Origin: Porphyrobacter sp.
GTDB taxonomy: Bacteria > Pseudomonadota > Alphaproteobacteria > Sphingomonadales > Sphingomonadaceae
Assembly: GCA_021732945.1 (NCBI GenBank)
Contig: JAKFWB010000279.1
Span: 1-7,512 of the forward strand
Direction: 5' to 3'
DNA length: 7,512 bases
The first letter of the stretch is position 1; each line of letters opens with the position of its first letter. The notes beneath the pieces were generated by a model. It had not been told where the DNA came from, ran no database searches, and worked only from the letters and a program-made list of their open reading frames with translations. Below are positions 5,963 to 7,512 of the stretch, one piece after another. Position numbers and translations under genes: made by a program.

Positions 5963-6982
5963 TCAGTGCCGCACCAGCCCCAGCGCGTGATAGGCCGCAG
6001 TCAGCGTCGGCGCGCCGCGTTCGCGCGCCTTGGCGGCCCCGCGCGCGAGGATGGCGTCCAAGGCTTCGCGGTCGTCTTTCAAACCGACGAAGCGGTCGCG
6101 GATCGGGCTGAGCTTGGTGACGAGCAGTTCCGCCAGCGCAGGCTTGAAGCCGCCGAAGCCCTGCCCGCCATAGTCGCGCAGCACCTCTGCCGCCGATTGG
6201 CCTGACAGCGCGGCGTAGATGCCCACCAGATTGCGCGCCTCGGCCCGGTCAGCCAGCCCGGCTTCCTCGGAGGGGAGCGGTTCGGGATCGGTCTTCGCCT
6301 TCTTGATCTTCTGCGCCATGGTATCGGCATCGTCCGACAGGTTGATGCGGCTCATGTCGGAAGGGTCGGACTTCGACATCTTGGCCGATCCATCGCGCAG
6401 CGACATGATCCGCGCGGCCTCAGCAGGGATGATCGGATCGGGCAGGGTGAAAATCGGCGCTTCTTCGCTTGCGAAGTCATTGTTGAACTTCTGCGCGATG
6501 TCTCGGGCCAGCTCCAGGTGCTGCTTCTGATCCTCACCCACCGGCACGTGGGTCGTCTGATACAGCAGCACGTCGGCAGCTTGAAGCACGGGGTAGGTGA
6601 ACAGCGCGACCGACTGGCCCTCGCGGTTCTTGCCCGCCTTGTCCTTCCACTGCGTCATCCGGTTCAGCCAGCCCATCCGCGCGGTGCCGTTGAGCAGCCA
6701 TTGCAGCTCGGCATGCTGCGGCACCTGCGCCTGATTGAACAGGGTCGTCTTGTCGGGATCAAGCCCGCAGGCGACCAGCGTTGCCACCAGTTCCAGCGTC
6801 GATGCGCCAAGCTCCGCCGGATCATGCGCCATGGAGAGCGCGTGGAGATCGGCGATGAAGATCAGGCACTCGCCGCCCGCTGCATGCGCGTCATCCTGCA
6901 ACCGCACATAATTGCGGATCGCGCCCAGGTAATTGCCAAGGTGGGGTTTGCCCGTGGGCTGGATGCCGGAGACGACGCGCAT
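5963..6982 (-). CDS. trpS: Tryptophan--tRNA ligase (TrpRS)
   Basis: TrpRS charges tRNA-Trp with tryptophan using ATP; it is a cytosolic class I synthetase and usually a homodimer. From ATG 6982 the protein has 339 aa (E. coli 334). The N-terminus MRVVSGIQPTGKPHLGNYLG contains the class I HIGH-equivalent H14-L-G-N17. D137 in PVLQAAD (131-137) is the residue expected to read the indole NH of tryptophan. GEDQKQH (149-155) and the ATP-loop KMSKS (201-205) are present. The in-frame TTG at 6991 would add three residues but sits directly against GAGG (6992-6995 on the complement), leaving no spacing. From ATG 6982 the spacing is 9 nt and the N-terminus is typical of the family, so I use 6982. The start comes one base after the murJ stop, so murJ and trpS are very likely co-transcribed and translationally coupled. 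Confidence 0.97.
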   Translation of the reverse strand: MRVVSGIQPTGKPHLGNYLGAIRNYVRLQDDAHAAGGECLIFIADLHALSMAHDPAELGASTLELVATLVACGLDPDKTTLFNQAQVPQHAELQWLLNGTARMGWLNRMTQWKDKAGKNREGQSVALFTYPVLQAADVLLYQTTHVPVGEDQKQHLELARDIAQKFNNDFASEEAPIFTLPDPIIPAEAARIMSLRDGSAKMSKSDPSDMSRINLSDDADTMAQKIKKAKTDPEPLPSEEAGLADRAEARNLVGIYAALSGQSAAEVLRDYGGQGFGGFKPALAELLVTKLSPIRDRFVGLKDDREALDAILARGAAKARERGAPTLTAAYHALGLVRH

Positions 6983-6983
6983 G

Positions 6984-7512
6984 TCATTCAACCTCGATTA
7001 TCTTGTCATCAGACTTGGTGCGGGCCGGGTGCCTGCGCCGTAGCTGGTCGGTGAGGTCCTTGTCGAGCGCGCCAACCACAAAGGCGACCGCGAAGAACAC
7101 CGCCCCGCCCGCAGCCACCATCACAGTGAGCGACCAGATGCGGTCCAGCAGCGGGCCACCATAGCGATCCGCCATCAGCGGCATGAGATACCACAGCACC
7201 CCTGTCATCGCGCCAGTCGCGACCATTTGCCGCGCGATCCGGCTGACCAACTTGGGGGTGAAGTTGAACCAGCCCCGGCGGTGCAGGATGACATAGAGCA
7301 GCACGCAATTGAGCGTGGCCGAAGCTGCGGTCGCCCCAGCCAACCCGACGATCCCGTAACGGCTCACCACATAAAGGTTGAGCGCGACATTGAAGATCAG
7401 CGACGCGAGCGCTGTCCAGACGGGTGTGCGGGTATCCTCACGCGCGAAGAAGCCGGGGTTCAGCACCTTGACGATCACGTAGGCAGGCAAACCCGCCACC
7501 AATGCGACCACG
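6984..7512 (-). CDS. murJ: MurJ lipid II flippase, C-terminal part (cut by window edge)
   Basis: MurJ (MviN) is an inner-membrane MOP-superfamily transporter that flips the peptidoglycan precursor lipid II to the periplasmic face. About the last 175 residues are in the window; the start lies beyond 7512. The signature FFAREDTRTPVW, typical of MurJ around the later transmembrane helices, occurs near the beginning of this fragment. Roughly five hydrophobic membrane segments follow: one before the signature, then LASLIFNVALNLYVV, GATAASATLNCVLLYVIL, MVATGAMTGVLWYL and a final LTVMVAAGGAVFFAVAFVVGAL. A polar cytoplasmic tail rich in Arg/Lys then Asp/Glu ends the protein (LTDQLRRRHPARTKSDDKIIEVE region). 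The TGA stop (6984-6986) is separated from the trpS ATG by one base. The murJ-trpS order is, to my knowledge, common in alphaproteobacteria. Confidence 0.94.
   Translation of the reverse strand, partial: VVALVAGLPAYVIVKVLNPGFFAREDTRTPVWTALASLIFNVALNLYVVSRYGIVGLAGATAASATLNCVLLYVILHRRGWFNFTPKLVSRIARQMVATGAMTGVLWYLMPLMADRYGGPLLDRIWSLTVMVAAGGAVFFAVAFVVGALDKDLTDQLRRRHPARTKSDDKIIEVE
6992..6995 (-). promoter_or_regulatory. Ribosome binding site that fixes the trpS start
   Basis: GAGG on the minus strand (complement of CCTC) lies inside the 3' end of murJ, 9 nt before ATG 6982 and 0 nt before TTG 6991. Only the ATG is at a workable distance, so this site decides the trpS start. Confidence 0.7.

Noticed and set aside
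6518..7054. 178-codon plus-strand frame across the trpS and murJ region
   Set aside because: Antisense shadow of two recognisable genes (TrpRS with its HLGN motif; MurJ C-terminus), without its own domain signature.

Overview
The window reads as chromosomal DNA of a GC-rich alphaproteobacterium, most likely Sphingomonadales (Erythrobacter/Porphyrobacter-like). This rests on strong G/C third-position bias, on the ubiB-coaBC-dut and murJ-trpS gene orders, and on the overall look of the proteins. The assignment comes from pattern recognition, not from a database search. It is mostly ordinary core genome, with a small patch of less typical genes in the middle.

Left part (1-3889, + strand): ubiB (ubiquinone biosynthesis kinase-like ATPase), a 181-base gap holding a long-range inverted repeat, then coaBC (bifunctional coenzyme A biosynthesis enzyme), which overlaps dut (dUTPase) by the four bases ATGA. 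CoaBC is unusual: its two catalytic domains are complete but separated by about 150 extra, acidic, probably disordered residues.

Middle part (3890-5090, + strand): an unrecognised lipoprotein gene with its own candidate promoter, a structured intergenic stretch, and a YjhX/UPF0386-family gene of 85 codons that starts at TTG. No YjhQ-type acetyltransferase partner is visible. The lipoprotein gene, and more mildly yjhX, use many more A/T-ending codons than the neighbouring housekeeping genes, so this may be an accessory patch. It ends at a strong bidirectional terminator (stem 5054-5081).

Right part (5125-7512, - strand): reading leftward, the C-terminal third of murJ (lipid II flippase, cut by the window edge), then trpS one base after the murJ stop, then a DUF4136-type lipoprotein with a Gly/Phe-rich central segment. 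The last gene converges on yjhX at the shared terminator. For trpS the Shine-Dalgarno spacing and family N-terminus support ATG at 6982, not the in-frame TTG at 6991.

No RNA genes, insertion sequences, CRISPR arrays or phage genes were seen. The best leads for something undescribed are the CoaBC linker, the 13-bp inverted repeat ending directly at the coaBC ribosome binding site, and the orphan yjhX with its structured leader.
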